Shown here piece after piece: positions 1 through 6,244 of a DNA stretch of 31,796 bases. Both the position numbers and the translations under genes were made by a program. The notes below the pieces were generated by a model. That model did not search any database. It was not told where the DNA came from and saw only the letters and a list, made by a program, of their open reading frames with translations. Source of the DNA: a virus; IMG/VR virus record IMGVR_UViG_3300020469_000159, positions 1 through 31,796 of that record. One strand, 5' to 3'. Within the stretch, counting starts at the first letter, position 1. Every line of letters starts with the position of its first letter.

Positions 1-86
1 CGTACTATGACGACTTGACCCCCGTTCCGCCCCAAGAATTTGAACATGGTGAACTATCTAAATTGCTTGAGGAGTATGGACTATGA
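1..86 (+). CDS. 3' end of a truncated unknown gene
   Basis: An open frame enters from the left edge (first full codon at base 3) and ends with TGA at 84-86, leaving about 27 C-terminal residues that end LSKLLEEYGL. Its stop overlaps the ATG of the next gene in an ATGA junction, the same compact junction seen at many other places in this half of the window. That junction is the main reason to believe the frame is real. The fragment is acidic and too short to assign. Confidence 0.5.
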   Translation, partial: YYDDLTPVPPQEFEHGELSKLLEEYGL

Positions 87-268
87 AGTTAAAAGTTCAT
101 TTCATCAACAGCGGAACTCAGATAGATGAGGGGAGTTTTCTTGTAACGTGCAAAGAACCTTTCCTTTGGGGGGGGATGCCAGCCATTTTGGTGGAGTCCC
201 CTTTCGGTTTAGGGGGATGGCTCACTGCTTATTATGTAAATAACAAGTGGGTGTGCGACTTAGACTGA
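83..268 (+). CDS. hypothetical protein, 61 aa
   Basis: This 61-residue protein is not recognised. It has no membrane segment and no cysteine-rich motif apart from two scattered Cys. It is rich in Gly, Trp and aromatic residues, with a FLWGGMPAILVESPFGLGGW stretch in the middle, which suggests a small folded beta-rich domain. The ATG overlaps the stop of the preceding frame (ATGA) and a GGAG lies just upstream at 71-74. A strong hairpin follows the stop at 279-304. It is probably one of the small early phage proteins, many of which act on host functions, but nothing in the sequence shows which. Confidence 0.6.
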   Translation: MKLKVHFINSGTQIDEGSFLVTCKEPFLWGGMPAILVESPFGLGGWLTAYYVNNKWVCDLD

Positions 269-278
269 TTGCAGCCCT

Positions 279-304
279 AAGCGGGTGGGAGTACTCACCC
301 GTTT
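279..304 (+). other. G+C-rich hairpin downstream of a small gene
   Basis: AAGCGGGTG (279-287) pairs with CACCCGTTT (296-304) as a nine-pair stem with one G-U pair. It sits 11 bases after the stop of the 61-aa gene and ends in only three T. It could be a weak terminator or an RNA-processing site. The short T run argues against efficient termination. Confidence 0.45.
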
Positions 305-335
305 ACAGATGTAATCAAGCATCAACTCATGCCTA

Positions 336-345
336 AGGAGGGCTA
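336..345 (+). promoter_or_regulatory. stereotyped ribosome-binding site AGGAGGGCTA (copy 1 of 3)
   Basis: The exact 10-mer AGGAGGGCTA precedes the start codons at 349, 1063 and 1493 (copies at 336-345, 1049-1058 and 1481-1490). It contains a near-perfect Shine-Dalgarno core. At the first two copies it is preceded by a similar GCCTA, so part of the leader is shared as well as the core. It fixes the starts of all three genes. Confidence 0.7.
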
Positions 346-348
346 AAT

Positions 349-531
349 ATGTTTGTATTTGAATATTTTCAGATTGAAGCTGACAAACTTCAAAAGAAGG
401 AACAAGAGGGGCGGGATAAACTCGCTCAGATGGCTGGTGTATGGTCTCAGGATCAATCCATTATCAATGTCCAAAAGGATATTGCATGGGCTATGAACTC
501 ACTGGATAGGATGCAGCGTCATTACAGCTAA
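349..531 (+). CDS. hypothetical protein, 60 aa
   Basis: This 60-residue protein is not recognised. It is hydrophilic and predicted helical, with a charged segment of Lys, Glu and Gln (about residues 10-27) and a second helix-like segment ending in SLDRMQRHYS. It has no membrane span and no Cys. A strong AGGAGGG ribosome-binding site at 336-342 fixes the start. A clear intrinsic terminator (549-579) begins 17 bases after the stop, so this is probably the last gene of a short leading transcript. It may be a small early host-takeover protein, but that is a guess from position and size alone. Confidence 0.65.
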   Translation: MFVFEYFQIEADKLQKKEQEGRDKLAQMAGVWSQDQSIINVQKDIAWAMNSLDRMQRHYS

Positions 532-548
532 ATTTTAATTGTCAAAAG

Positions 549-579
549 AACCCCTTGTAGAGATGCAGGGGGTTTTTTT
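549..579 (+). terminator. Rho-independent terminator
   Basis: AACCCCTTG (549-557) and CAGGGGGTT (566-574) form a nine-pair stem with one G-U pair and an eight-base loop, followed directly by seven T (573-579). It is the most convincing intrinsic terminator in the window and separates the leading small genes from those that follow. Confidence 0.85.
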
Positions 580-609
580 ATGGCTAAACTTAGAGGAGAA
601 GTAGTATGA
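580..609 (+). CDS. possible nine-codon leader peptide
   Basis: An ATG directly after the terminator T run opens a nine-residue frame (MAKLRGEVV) whose TGA (607-609) overlaps the ATG of the next gene at 606. The G run of the terminator stem (568-572) lies seven bases upstream and could act as a ribosome-binding site. This may be coincidence, but the ATGA junction would couple translation of the next gene to this mini-frame. Confidence 0.2.
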   Translation: MAKLRGEVV

Positions 610-779
610 CCAGAGAACAAGCAAACAACCCTGATTTAGTTCGGGGTTTTAAATGTGGGGTGAATGGCCCTGTAGTATACCTAGGTCTTATGACTAGGGA
701 GGAGGTGCATAACCTTCAAATTCAAGCATATGCTGATGGTAAAAAGATAAGCATATGGCAACAAGCAAAGGTGACATAA
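606..779 (+). CDS. hypothetical protein, 57 aa
   Basis: This 57-residue protein begins MTREQANNPDLV. It is soluble in appearance and mixed alpha/beta, with no recognised motif. An AGGAGAA sequence at 593-599 lies seven bases before the ATG. The stop (777-779) overlaps the ATG of the next gene at 779 in a TAATG junction, which supports both frames. It is the first gene after the terminator at 549-579 and would depend on read-through or on a promoter that I cannot identify. Confidence 0.6.
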   Translation: MTREQANNPDLVRGFKCGVNGPVVYLGLMTREEVHNLQIQAYADGKKISIWQQAKVT

Positions 780-961
780 TGTTAGAAAAATGCAGCACAC
801 CCGACTTCCCATTTTATTGGTGGGATATGATCTTTATGCCTATTGTAGAGAGGGTTATAGACATTCCTTGTGATGGGTTTGTTATACTATCAGGATTAGG
901 ATTAGGGGTAGCAGCAGCAGTTGTTGCCTCTATTCCTCTATGGTTCGTAGTCAAGAGATAA
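779..961 (+). CDS. small single-span membrane protein, 60 aa
   Basis: This protein of 60 residues has a hydrophobic C-terminal segment of about 23 residues (from roughly residue 35, rich in Gly, Ala, Val and Leu) and ends in a basic VVKR. That suggests one membrane span with a cytoplasmic basic tail. The N-terminal part is rich in Trp, Phe and Pro. I chose the ATG at 779 because it overlaps the previous stop (TAATG) and follows AAAGGTGA at 768-775. An in-frame ATG at 755 would add eight residues inside the previous gene and has no good ribosome-binding site. Its role is unknown; small phage membrane proteins at this kind of position may affect lysis or exclusion of other phages. Confidence 0.55.
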   Translation: MLEKCSTPDFPFYWWDMIFMPIVERVIDIPCDGFVILSGLGLGVAAAVVASIPLWFVVKR

Positions 962-965
962 CCAG

Positions 966-1041
966 AGGGTACACTTGCATGGTGAGTGTATCCTGTGGTG
1001 CGCTTTTTGCACTACCCTGCCTATGGGGTTGCATAGGTTTT
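966..1041 (+). other. three tandem RNA hairpins filling an intergenic gap
   Basis: Three stem-loops lie nearly end to end between the stop at 961 and the leader of the HTH gene. The first pairs 966-975 with 985-994 (ten pairs, one G-U). The second pairs 995-1001 with 1009-1015 (seven pairs, one G-U, T-rich loop). The third pairs 1020-1025 with 1032-1037 (six pairs) and is followed by TTTT. The third could be a weak terminator. The set could also be a structured 5' leader that controls the HTH gene at 1063. Confidence 0.55.
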
Positions 1042-1062
1042 AAAGCCTAGGAGGGCTACAAT

Positions 1063-1491
1063 ATGACTACCACTACAAAAACTAACCTGATGGTCCCTAA
1101 CAAACTCAATGCATTCAACAGAGTTAAGTTGGTTGCGATGGCAGATGCAGGGGTTCGCCATTCTGCTATTGCTAGGGATTTGGGTATTACTCAACAGAGT
1201 GTCCTCTATCATGTAAACCGTCAAAAACAGTTGGTTGATAAGTATACTGATAAAACAGCTACTGTTTCGCATAAAGAGGCTCGCAGCAAGTTGGAAAAGA
1301 CAACTATAGAAAGTTTGTCTCTACTATCTAAAGCGGGTAGTACCTTAGTGACTAATGGATATCTTGTGGGTAGTACCTATTATGCTACCTTACAGGAAGT
1401 AAAGGATGTTGCTGTTATTGGCGACAGTGTAAAAACTATAACTGTAACCGCTACACAGACAGTGGGTCTTGTAGAACAGAAGGAGGGCTAA
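1063..1491 (+). CDS. helix-turn-helix DNA-binding protein, 142 aa
   Basis: Residues about 20-52 form a helix-turn-helix unit: a helix with LVAMADAGVRH, then AIARDLGITQQSVLYHVNR, which has the hydrophobic spacing and the central Gly expected of a homeodomain-like or resolvase-type HTH. The remainder is rich in Thr, Val and Ser and may be a dimerisation or effector domain; it is not recognised. An AGGAGGG ribosome-binding site (1049-1055) fixes the start. The gene follows a structured leader and heads a compact five-gene operon. It is a good candidate for the regulator of that operon or of the dyad-rich promoter before the integrase, but no target can be shown from sequence. Confidence 0.7.
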   Translation: MTTTTKTNLMVPNKLNAFNRVKLVAMADAGVRHSAIARDLGITQQSVLYHVNRQKQLVDKYTDKTATVSHKEARSKLEKTTIESLSLLSKAGSTLVTNGYLVGSTYYATLQEVKDVAVIGDSVKTITVTATQTVGLVEQKEG

Positions 1492-1492
1492 G

Positions 1493-3208
1493 ATGCCTAG
1501 ATTTCAAATCACGATAGAAGATATCAATGCAACTTATGTCTCCCAGTTGGGGGGCATAGGTTGCTGCTATGAGGGACAGGTGCTGAACGTAGAGGAGAGC
1601 GGCTCTGTCTTTACTGAGGACAGTAACAGGCTCATCGGTGGCAGGGTATGTATACCTGTGCACAATGGGATTGAAGACACTAGCAACTGGTGGCATATAG
1701 GGAATGAGACCCCTTACGGTCTTAAAGTAAGTAGGGTTGATGATCCTATGCTTAGTGCTTGGGGGTATGACCAAGATGCGGCTTATGGGATGGCTGCTAT
1801 GACCGAGGACCGCAAGCTAAAGAGGTTCATCATGGACTTCGTACGTGAGTCCGGTGCGATATATGGCTACGAGAATACCCGTGGTAATTGTGTCAATACG
1901 GGACAATACATGAATACTGGTCAGAGGTTGGGGTACTTCAACCCAAAGCGTTCTGAGGAGTTCAAGGGTAAGATATCCCTGTTCAAAAACCATGCTGATG
2001 CTATTCGTGATGAGGACGGTAGCAGACGTGTGGCTATGAAGATAGGTCGTGCGTTCAAATGCATGTTCCCTAATTTTGCTGACAAGACCATTGAGCGTAT
2101 GGTAGATGACTATCGTTCCAAGATGGTATCCCCTGATCTTATCTTGAAGTCTGGTAAATCACGTGATGACTTTGAGAAGGCATATGGTGGTGCATTGGGT
2201 ATGAATGAGAACCCTGAGACTCATCACTACAGGAAGTTCTTGGGTAACTCATGCTTGCGTCCTCAATACTTATACTCAGATGACAACTACCATAAAGACT
2301 ATTTGCCTTATCACCCTGCTCAAGCCTATGCTAGTGGTGACTTTACTGTGTATTGGGCTGAACAACCTGATGGTAAGATTGCTGGTCGCTGCGTTGTTCT
2401 TACTACTTATCCTGATAAGCCTAGGGCTGGGCCTCTGTATGGTCTATCAGAACACGCCATGAACATTATCGGTAAGGCTATTGAGAATACTAGGGCAGAT
2501 GATAGTTGGGATATCTTTAGGCATGATGGTTGGGCTGGTGCTAAGATGCTTAATATTCGCTACAGGGATCGTGATAATCAGTATGTTGCACCTTATCTTG
2601 ATGTAGAGCCTACACGTCTAAAAGAATTAGATTGTAAGCATTTACAGATTGATTGGAAGGGGCCTATTAACGCTGGTTCTTATCGTGGTGTGCTTGAGGG
2701 TAATTCCTTTCATTGCGATGATTGTGGTTGCGATTATGATGAGGATGATAGTTACTACTCAGAGTGTACAGGCACTCAGTTGTGTGAGAGTTGCTATCAA
2801 AACACACATTCACAGTGTGAGGTTGATGACTGCTACTACCACAACGATAACATGACAGAGGTAAACCATGTTACACGTTGGGGTTATAGAACATACATGG
2901 TACATGACAGTAACCTACAAGATCATGCTTGTTTCTGTACTGATGGTGAGTGGTGGCGTGAAGAGGACGTTACATTCTGTGAGTATGAGAATGAGTATAT
3001 CTCACCTAATGATATAGATAACTACTTTACCTCAGATTGGGACAGTGAACTATACCCTCTGTCAGAGCAGGTGGTTGTTAGAAATACAGATGGTACTGAT
3101 TCCCATGTATCTAGTGATGAAGCAGATGATAATGATGATTATGTACAGCTTGGTAAAACAGGTATATATCATCCAGTAGTAAAAGAAAAAGAAGGAGAAG
3201 TAGCATAA
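1493..3208 (+). CDS. large unknown protein with C-terminal zinc-ribbon-like domain, 571 aa
   Basis: I do not recognise this 571-residue protein as a named family. The N-terminal 400 residues look like a globular mixed alpha/beta region rich in Tyr, Asp and Gly. A Cys-rich module follows: C408-x2-C411, C413, C425, C431-x2-C434, then C442 and C447 with nearby His. This is the layout of a zinc ribbon or treble clef, so zinc binding is likely. The C-terminus is strongly acidic. The start has a strong AGGAGGG site at 1481-1487, and the stop overlaps the peptidase ATG (TAATG at 3206-3210), so the two are probably translationally coupled. It could be a nucleic-acid- or protein-binding partner of that peptidase. 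Confidence 0.75.
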   Translation: MPRFQITIEDINATYVSQLGGIGCCYEGQVLNVEESGSVFTEDSNRLIGGRVCIPVHNGIEDTSNWWHIGNETPYGLKVSRVDDPMLSAWGYDQDAAYGMAAMTEDRKLKRFIMDFVRESGAIYGYENTRGNCVNTGQYMNTGQRLGYFNPKRSEEFKGKISLFKNHADAIRDEDGSRRVAMKIGRAFKCMFPNFADKTIERMVDDYRSKMVSPDLILKSGKSRDDFEKAYGGALGMNENPETHHYRKFLGNSCLRPQYLYSDDNYHKDYLPYHPAQAYASGDFTVYWAEQPDGKIAGRCVVLTTYPDKPRAGPLYGLSEHAMNIIGKAIENTRADDSWDIFRHDGWAGAKMLNIRYRDRDNQYVAPYLDVEPTRLKELDCKHLQIDWKGPINAGSYRGVLEGNSFHCDDCGCDYDEDDSYYSECTGTQLCESCYQNTHSQCEVDDCYYHNDNMTEVNHVTRWGYRTYMVHDSNLQDHACFCTDGEWWREEDVTFCEYENEYISPNDIDNYFTSDWDSELYPLSEQVVVRNTDGTDSHVSSDEADDNDDYVQLGKTGIYHPVVKEKEGEVA

Positions 3209-4236
3209 TGTTTAGTTTAGTAGAGATGTTGCGTTATATGCGGCCCGATGGTTGTGAGGCGCAAAGGTTGTTTTGTCAGAGGTTCTTGGAACCTGTGTTC
3301 GGTTATCCAGATGTGCATGGCAATTACATCAAGATTATCAGTGATGAGACTGGTCAGTATCCACCTATCTGTTTCACTGCTCACCACGATACCGTACACA
3401 AGAAGGGTGGTATGCAGAATGTCCTAGTCATCAATGATGTGGCTTCTGTTGCTGATCCTTCTACCTCATCCTGTTTGGGTGCTGATTGTACTACAGGTAT
3501 CTGGCTTATGCTTAATATGATTGAGGCTGGTGTTGTTGGTACGTATGTTGTCCATGCAGCAGAGGAGATTGGTTGCTTGGGTAGTCAGGCGTTGGTCAAG
3601 GCTAAACCTCAGTGGCTTGATGAGGTCAAGGCTGTCATATCATTTGATCGGTATGGTAACAAATCTATCATCACTCATCAGTCATCCTATCGTACTGCAT
3701 CTGATGAGTTTGCTGAGAGCCTGTCCGATGCCCTAGGTATGCCTCAGTTGCAACCTGACGATGGTGGTTCCTATACTGACAGTAACGAGTATGCTGGTGT
3801 TGTGTCCGAGTGTACAAACGTCAGTGTGGGTTATTACAAACAGCATACATCCAATGAGACACAGGACTTGCGGTATGCCAATGAGTTGTCCGAGCGTCTT
3901 ATCAATGCTGACTGGTCTCGTCTGGTGTTTGTGCGTGACCATACTGCAGAGCCTGAGTGTCTATGGGGTGTTGATTGGTCACGTGGTTGGGGTGATATTA
4001 CTGGCTACAATGGTAGTACGTACAGATCAAAGTTTGACTACTATGACGATTCCTGCCTAGCCTACGAAGACGATGTAGAAACCTTACGTCTTGAGGATGT
4101 AATAGAAGACAATGTACAAGCAGTAGCCAAGTTGCTGCACTCTTATGGATACAGGTATGATAGTTTACTCGAGGAGATGGGTGTCAGAGATAGTGTAGCT
4201 GCTACATACGCAAGAGTAGAATACGTAAAATCATAG
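3208..4236 (+). CDS. M28/M20-like zinc metallopeptidase, 342 aa
   Basis: The order of putative metal ligands matches co-catalytic two-metal aminopeptidases and carboxypeptidases: H59-x-D61 in AHHDTVH, D93 in LGADCTTG, the catalytic pair E119-E120 in HAAEEIGCLG, D147 in SFDRYG, and H213 in GYYKQHTSNE. All are present, so an active hydrolase of peptides or acylated amino acids is likely. No signal peptide is visible, so it should act in the cytoplasm. About 100 C-terminal residues after the peptidase core are acidic and not recognised. It is translationally coupled to the zinc-ribbon protein upstream. The substrate is unknown; a host protein, a peptide or a small conjugate are all possible. Confidence 0.8.
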   Translation: MFSLVEMLRYMRPDGCEAQRLFCQRFLEPVFGYPDVHGNYIKIISDETGQYPPICFTAHHDTVHKKGGMQNVLVINDVASVADPSTSSCLGADCTTGIWLMLNMIEAGVVGTYVVHAAEEIGCLGSQALVKAKPQWLDEVKAVISFDRYGNKSIITHQSSYRTASDEFAESLSDALGMPQLQPDDGGSYTDSNEYAGVVSECTNVSVGYYKQHTSNETQDLRYANELSERLINADWSRLVFVRDHTAEPECLWGVDWSRGWGDITGYNGSTYRSKFDYYDDSCLAYEDDVETLRLEDVIEDNVQAVAKLLHSYGYRYDSLLEEMGVRDSVAATYARVEYVKS

Positions 4237-4249
4237 AGGAGTATAAGAT

Positions 4250-4645
4250 ATGCGTTGGAACGATGAGAATACTGCAGAAGTTTTGAGACTGCACAAACTA
4301 GGTATGACAGGGGTTGAAATATCCAAGAGACTTGGGACCAGTGCTGACTCTGTACGGGGTAGATTAAGGACTCTAAAAGATAGGAAAAAGAAAAAGAATA
4401 TTCCTATTGAGGCTACTAAAACAGAAGTTACTATTGTTAGGAAGTTTGGTAAGCAACCAAGAGTTTCTAAGAATACCTATAAAGTCTTTCAGGTTCGTAA
4501 CTTAGTTACTGGGGTTACCTATAAAGTATCTGGTAATAAAAAAGAACTGCCATATGAAAGACTGAGTTCACTTCATCTTGGCAACAAGATAGAAATTTTT
4601 AGTGCTAGGATTGGACAAGAACTAGAGTTTGAGAGGTTGGTGTAA
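4250..4645 (+). CDS. helix-turn-helix protein with basic linker, 131 aa
   Basis: Residues about 5-45 (TAEVLRLHKLGMTGVEISKR, then LGTSADSVRGRLRTLKDR) form a helix-turn-helix of the GcrA, sigma-region-4 or homeodomain-like type. A very basic run of Lys follows (about 42-50), then a beta-rich C-terminal domain of about 75 residues that is not recognised. A GAGGAG site at 4235-4240 supports the ATG. It sits 14 bases after the peptidase gene and is followed without a gap by the 126-aa gene (TAATG). It may bind DNA and help regulate the operon or the nearby integrase promoter. Confidence 0.65.
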   Translation: MRWNDENTAEVLRLHKLGMTGVEISKRLGTSADSVRGRLRTLKDRKKKKNIPIEATKTEVTIVRKFGKQPRVSKNTYKVFQVRNLVTGVTYKVSGNKKELPYERLSSLHLGNKIEIFSARIGQELEFERLV

Positions 4646-5025
4646 TGAAAGTAGATGTTTATTTTAACTTACATAAGAAAGTTCTCTCTGTCAGGCACAA
4701 GGGTAAGGTAATTCACTATGCTAGACTTATGTTGCTTAAAGATGTTGAGTTTGTGGTCAGTAAATCTGGTAGGGAGAGAGTCTTGAAGGATAACAGAAAG
4801 AATGTTCATGCTTTTGTAAGGGGAGAAGTAGTAGATAGTATTCCTGTCAATAGCTACAAATCGTATCCTGTCAAATACGACCCTTACAAATCAGGTAGCT
4901 TCTTGGATGATAAAGATAATCCTGTTTACGACACTAAATGGGTCCATGTAGGTGTGCATGAGTACAATAATAAGCCTTACATAATGATGTTGGGTAGAGA
5001 TAAAAATGCTGCTGCACACTCTTGA
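4645..5025 (+). CDS. hypothetical protein, 126 aa
   Basis: This 126-residue basic protein is not recognised. It starts with a beta-strand-like segment (KVDVYFNLHKKVLSVRHKGK), has a basic middle with KSGRERVLKDNRKNVHAFVR, and many Tyr and Lys in the second half. There are no Cys, no membrane span and no obvious catalytic motif. Its basic character fits a nucleic-acid-binding protein, but this is weak evidence. It is the last gene of the five-gene operon; its ATG overlaps the previous stop (TAATG), and its own stop lies inside the TTGACA promoter element and operator-like dyad described next. Confidence 0.65.
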   Translation: MKVDVYFNLHKKVLSVRHKGKVIHYARLMLLKDVEFVVSKSGRERVLKDNRKNVHAFVRGEVVDSIPVNSYKSYPVKYDPYKSGSFLDDKDNPVYDTKWVHVGVHEYNNKPYIMMLGRDKNAAAHS

Positions 5026-5059
5026 CAACATCTGTTGTACGAGATATTAGGTGTATAAT
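5022..5059 (+). promoter_or_regulatory. candidate promoter upstream of the integrase
   Basis: A perfect TTGACA lies at 5022-5027 and a perfect TATAAT at 5054-5059. Their spacing of 26 bases is too long for one sigma-70 promoter. TTGACA could instead pair with the weaker TATTAG 17 bases downstream, and TATAAT may work with another partner. There is therefore promoter potential, but the exact start is uncertain. It would drive the integrase at 5145 and perhaps the genes after it. Confidence 0.5.
5025..5038. promoter_or_regulatory. operator-like dyad ACAACA-TC-TGTTGT
   Basis: A perfect six-base inverted repeat with a two-base centre overlaps the last three bases of TTGACA and extends into the spacer. 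This is a typical position for a repressor that blocks RNA polymerase. The two HTH proteins encoded just upstream are natural candidates to bind here. Confidence 0.5.
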
Positions 5060-5060
5060 C

Positions 5061-5121
5061 ACTTAAAGTATCCTAAAATACTATTACTTCAAAGTAGAAG
5101 TAGTAAGTAAATACTTTAAGT
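5061..5121. repeat. 11-bp perfect inverted repeat with nested dyads before the integrase
   Basis: ACTTAAAGTAT (5061-5071) is repeated in inverse as ATACTTTAAGT (5111-5121). Between them TACTTC (5085-5090) and GAAGTA (5097-5102) form a second, nested dyad, and related AAGTA words recur. The arrangement could be a regulator-binding region or integrase arm-type sites next to a phage attachment site. No tRNA-like core was found to support an attachment site. Confidence 0.5.
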
Positions 5122-5144
5122 ATACTTTTAGTAGGAACAATTAC

Positions 5145-6074
5145 ATGGCAATAAAAAGAAGTAGGAAGGTAGGGGTAGGATTGCATCCTGCTTCTACTGT
5201 CGAAGAAGTAGTTACCTATTACTTTAACACGCCTAGGTTTAGGGATTTATCTAATAACACCCATAGAACTTATCACTACAGCCTGATCAAACTCTGTTCC
5301 TGTAATGTCGTAGGGAAAAGAGTAGGAGATATTCGTATCAACAAACTTACCCCTCAAATATGTGACACCTTGTATAACGATTGGGCAGAGGATGTTAGTG
5401 TTAGTCATGCTAATGAAATGTCACGTATCTTTTCTATGCTTCTAAATATGTGTGTTGGTCTTGATCTTATGGATCGTAATCCAATGTCAAAGGTTCACAA
5501 AAGAACTACAGAAGTAAGGTCAGTGGTGTGGACTAATGATCAGGTGGTGTCTTTTCTTGATACTTCCTTCTCTGATTTTAAGTGGAGAAATATAGGTCTG
5601 TTGGTAATGCTTGCATATGAATGGGGGCAAAGACCTGTGGACATACGAAACTTGGAGTGGGACAATATAAACTTGGAAGATGGTATTGCTACTATTAAAC
5701 AAACCAAGAGAGGAGCAGAGGTACAATTACCTATTGACGAGCAGATGAAAGAGATGCTAACAGAGCAAGAACTTCACTGGGGCTTCCAGCCATACGTAGT
5801 ACCCCACTACAGGAAGCAGGACAGGGCTTACAGGCCATACACGTGTGGTCAGGTAGGTATCCTAGTCAACCAAGTTAAAGAGGCTGCAGGGTTGCCTGAT
5901 GAGCTTAAAGCTGGTGACTTACGAAAGACTGCTATTGTTGAAATGATAAAAGGAGGAGCAGACAGCTTACAGATCATGTCAGCTACAGGACATAAAAATG
6001 TAGCAAGTTTAAATCCCTACAACAAACACAACTTGGAGACTGCAACCGCAGCTCTTAATAGGAGAAAAAGATGA
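5145..6074 (+). CDS. int: tyrosine recombinase / phage integrase, 309 aa
   Basis: The protein has the two-domain layout of lambda-type integrases: an N-terminal SAM-like core-binding domain (about residues 17-110) and a C-terminal catalytic domain. Catalytic residues are visible as R163 (EWGQRPVDIR), K188 (TKRG), R260 (GDLRKTA), H283 (TGHKN) and the nucleophile Y292 (NPYNKH). The first His of the usual HxxR box is replaced by G257, which is unusual. It would integrate or excise the phage genome by site-specific recombination. Length is normal for the family. A TAGGAA sequence precedes the ATG. Dyad-rich promoter DNA lies directly upstream, suggesting separate control from the operon before it. 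Its presence suggests a temperate life style, although no clear CI-type repressor is seen. Confidence 0.9.
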   Translation: MAIKRSRKVGVGLHPASTVEEVVTYYFNTPRFRDLSNNTHRTYHYSLIKLCSCNVVGKRVGDIRINKLTPQICDTLYNDWAEDVSVSHANEMSRIFSMLLNMCVGLDLMDRNPMSKVHKRTTEVRSVVWTNDQVVSFLDTSFSDFKWRNIGLLVMLAYEWGQRPVDIRNLEWDNINLEDGIATIKQTKRGAEVQLPIDEQMKEMLTEQELHWGFQPYVVPHYRKQDRAYRPYTCGQVGILVNQVKEAAGLPDELKAGDLRKTAIVEMIKGGADSLQIMSATGHKNVASLNPYNKHNLETATAALNRRKR

Positions 6075-6244
6075 CTATTAGCCCACACTACATTACTTCC
6101 ATTGCGTTAAATACAGCCCCTTCAAAAAAGAAAAGTAACAACACAATGGTTAAACTAAAATGTCCATCTTCAAGGACAATGAGAAGGGCAGAAGAAAAGA
6201 AAGACAACCGTATCAAAGGAAAACTAAAACTTAATTTACACTGA
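6071..6244 (+). CDS. small basic hypothetical protein, 57 aa
   Basis: This 57-residue frame starts in an ATGA overlap with the integrase stop and has a good AGGAGA ribosome-binding site at 6060-6065. Its stop overlaps the next ATG (TGATG at 6242-6246). It is strongly basic, with Lys/Arg runs from residue 19 on, and has no recognised motif. The position next to the integrase and the small basic character would suit an excisionase or DNA-binding accessory protein, but no winged-helix signature can be seen, so this is only a possibility. Confidence 0.5.
   Translation: MTISPHYITSIALNTAPSKKKSNNTMVKLKCPSSRTMRRAEEKKDNRIKGKLKLNLH

Noticed and set aside
1493-3208. Amidoligase or DNA-repair enzyme assignment for the 571-aa protein
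   Set aside because: No catalytic motif of these families could be identified; only the zinc-ribbon pattern is supported.
5022-5059. TTGACA and TATAAT as one consensus promoter
   Set aside because: The spacing is 26 bases, too long for a single sigma-70 promoter; I kept the region only as promoter potential.
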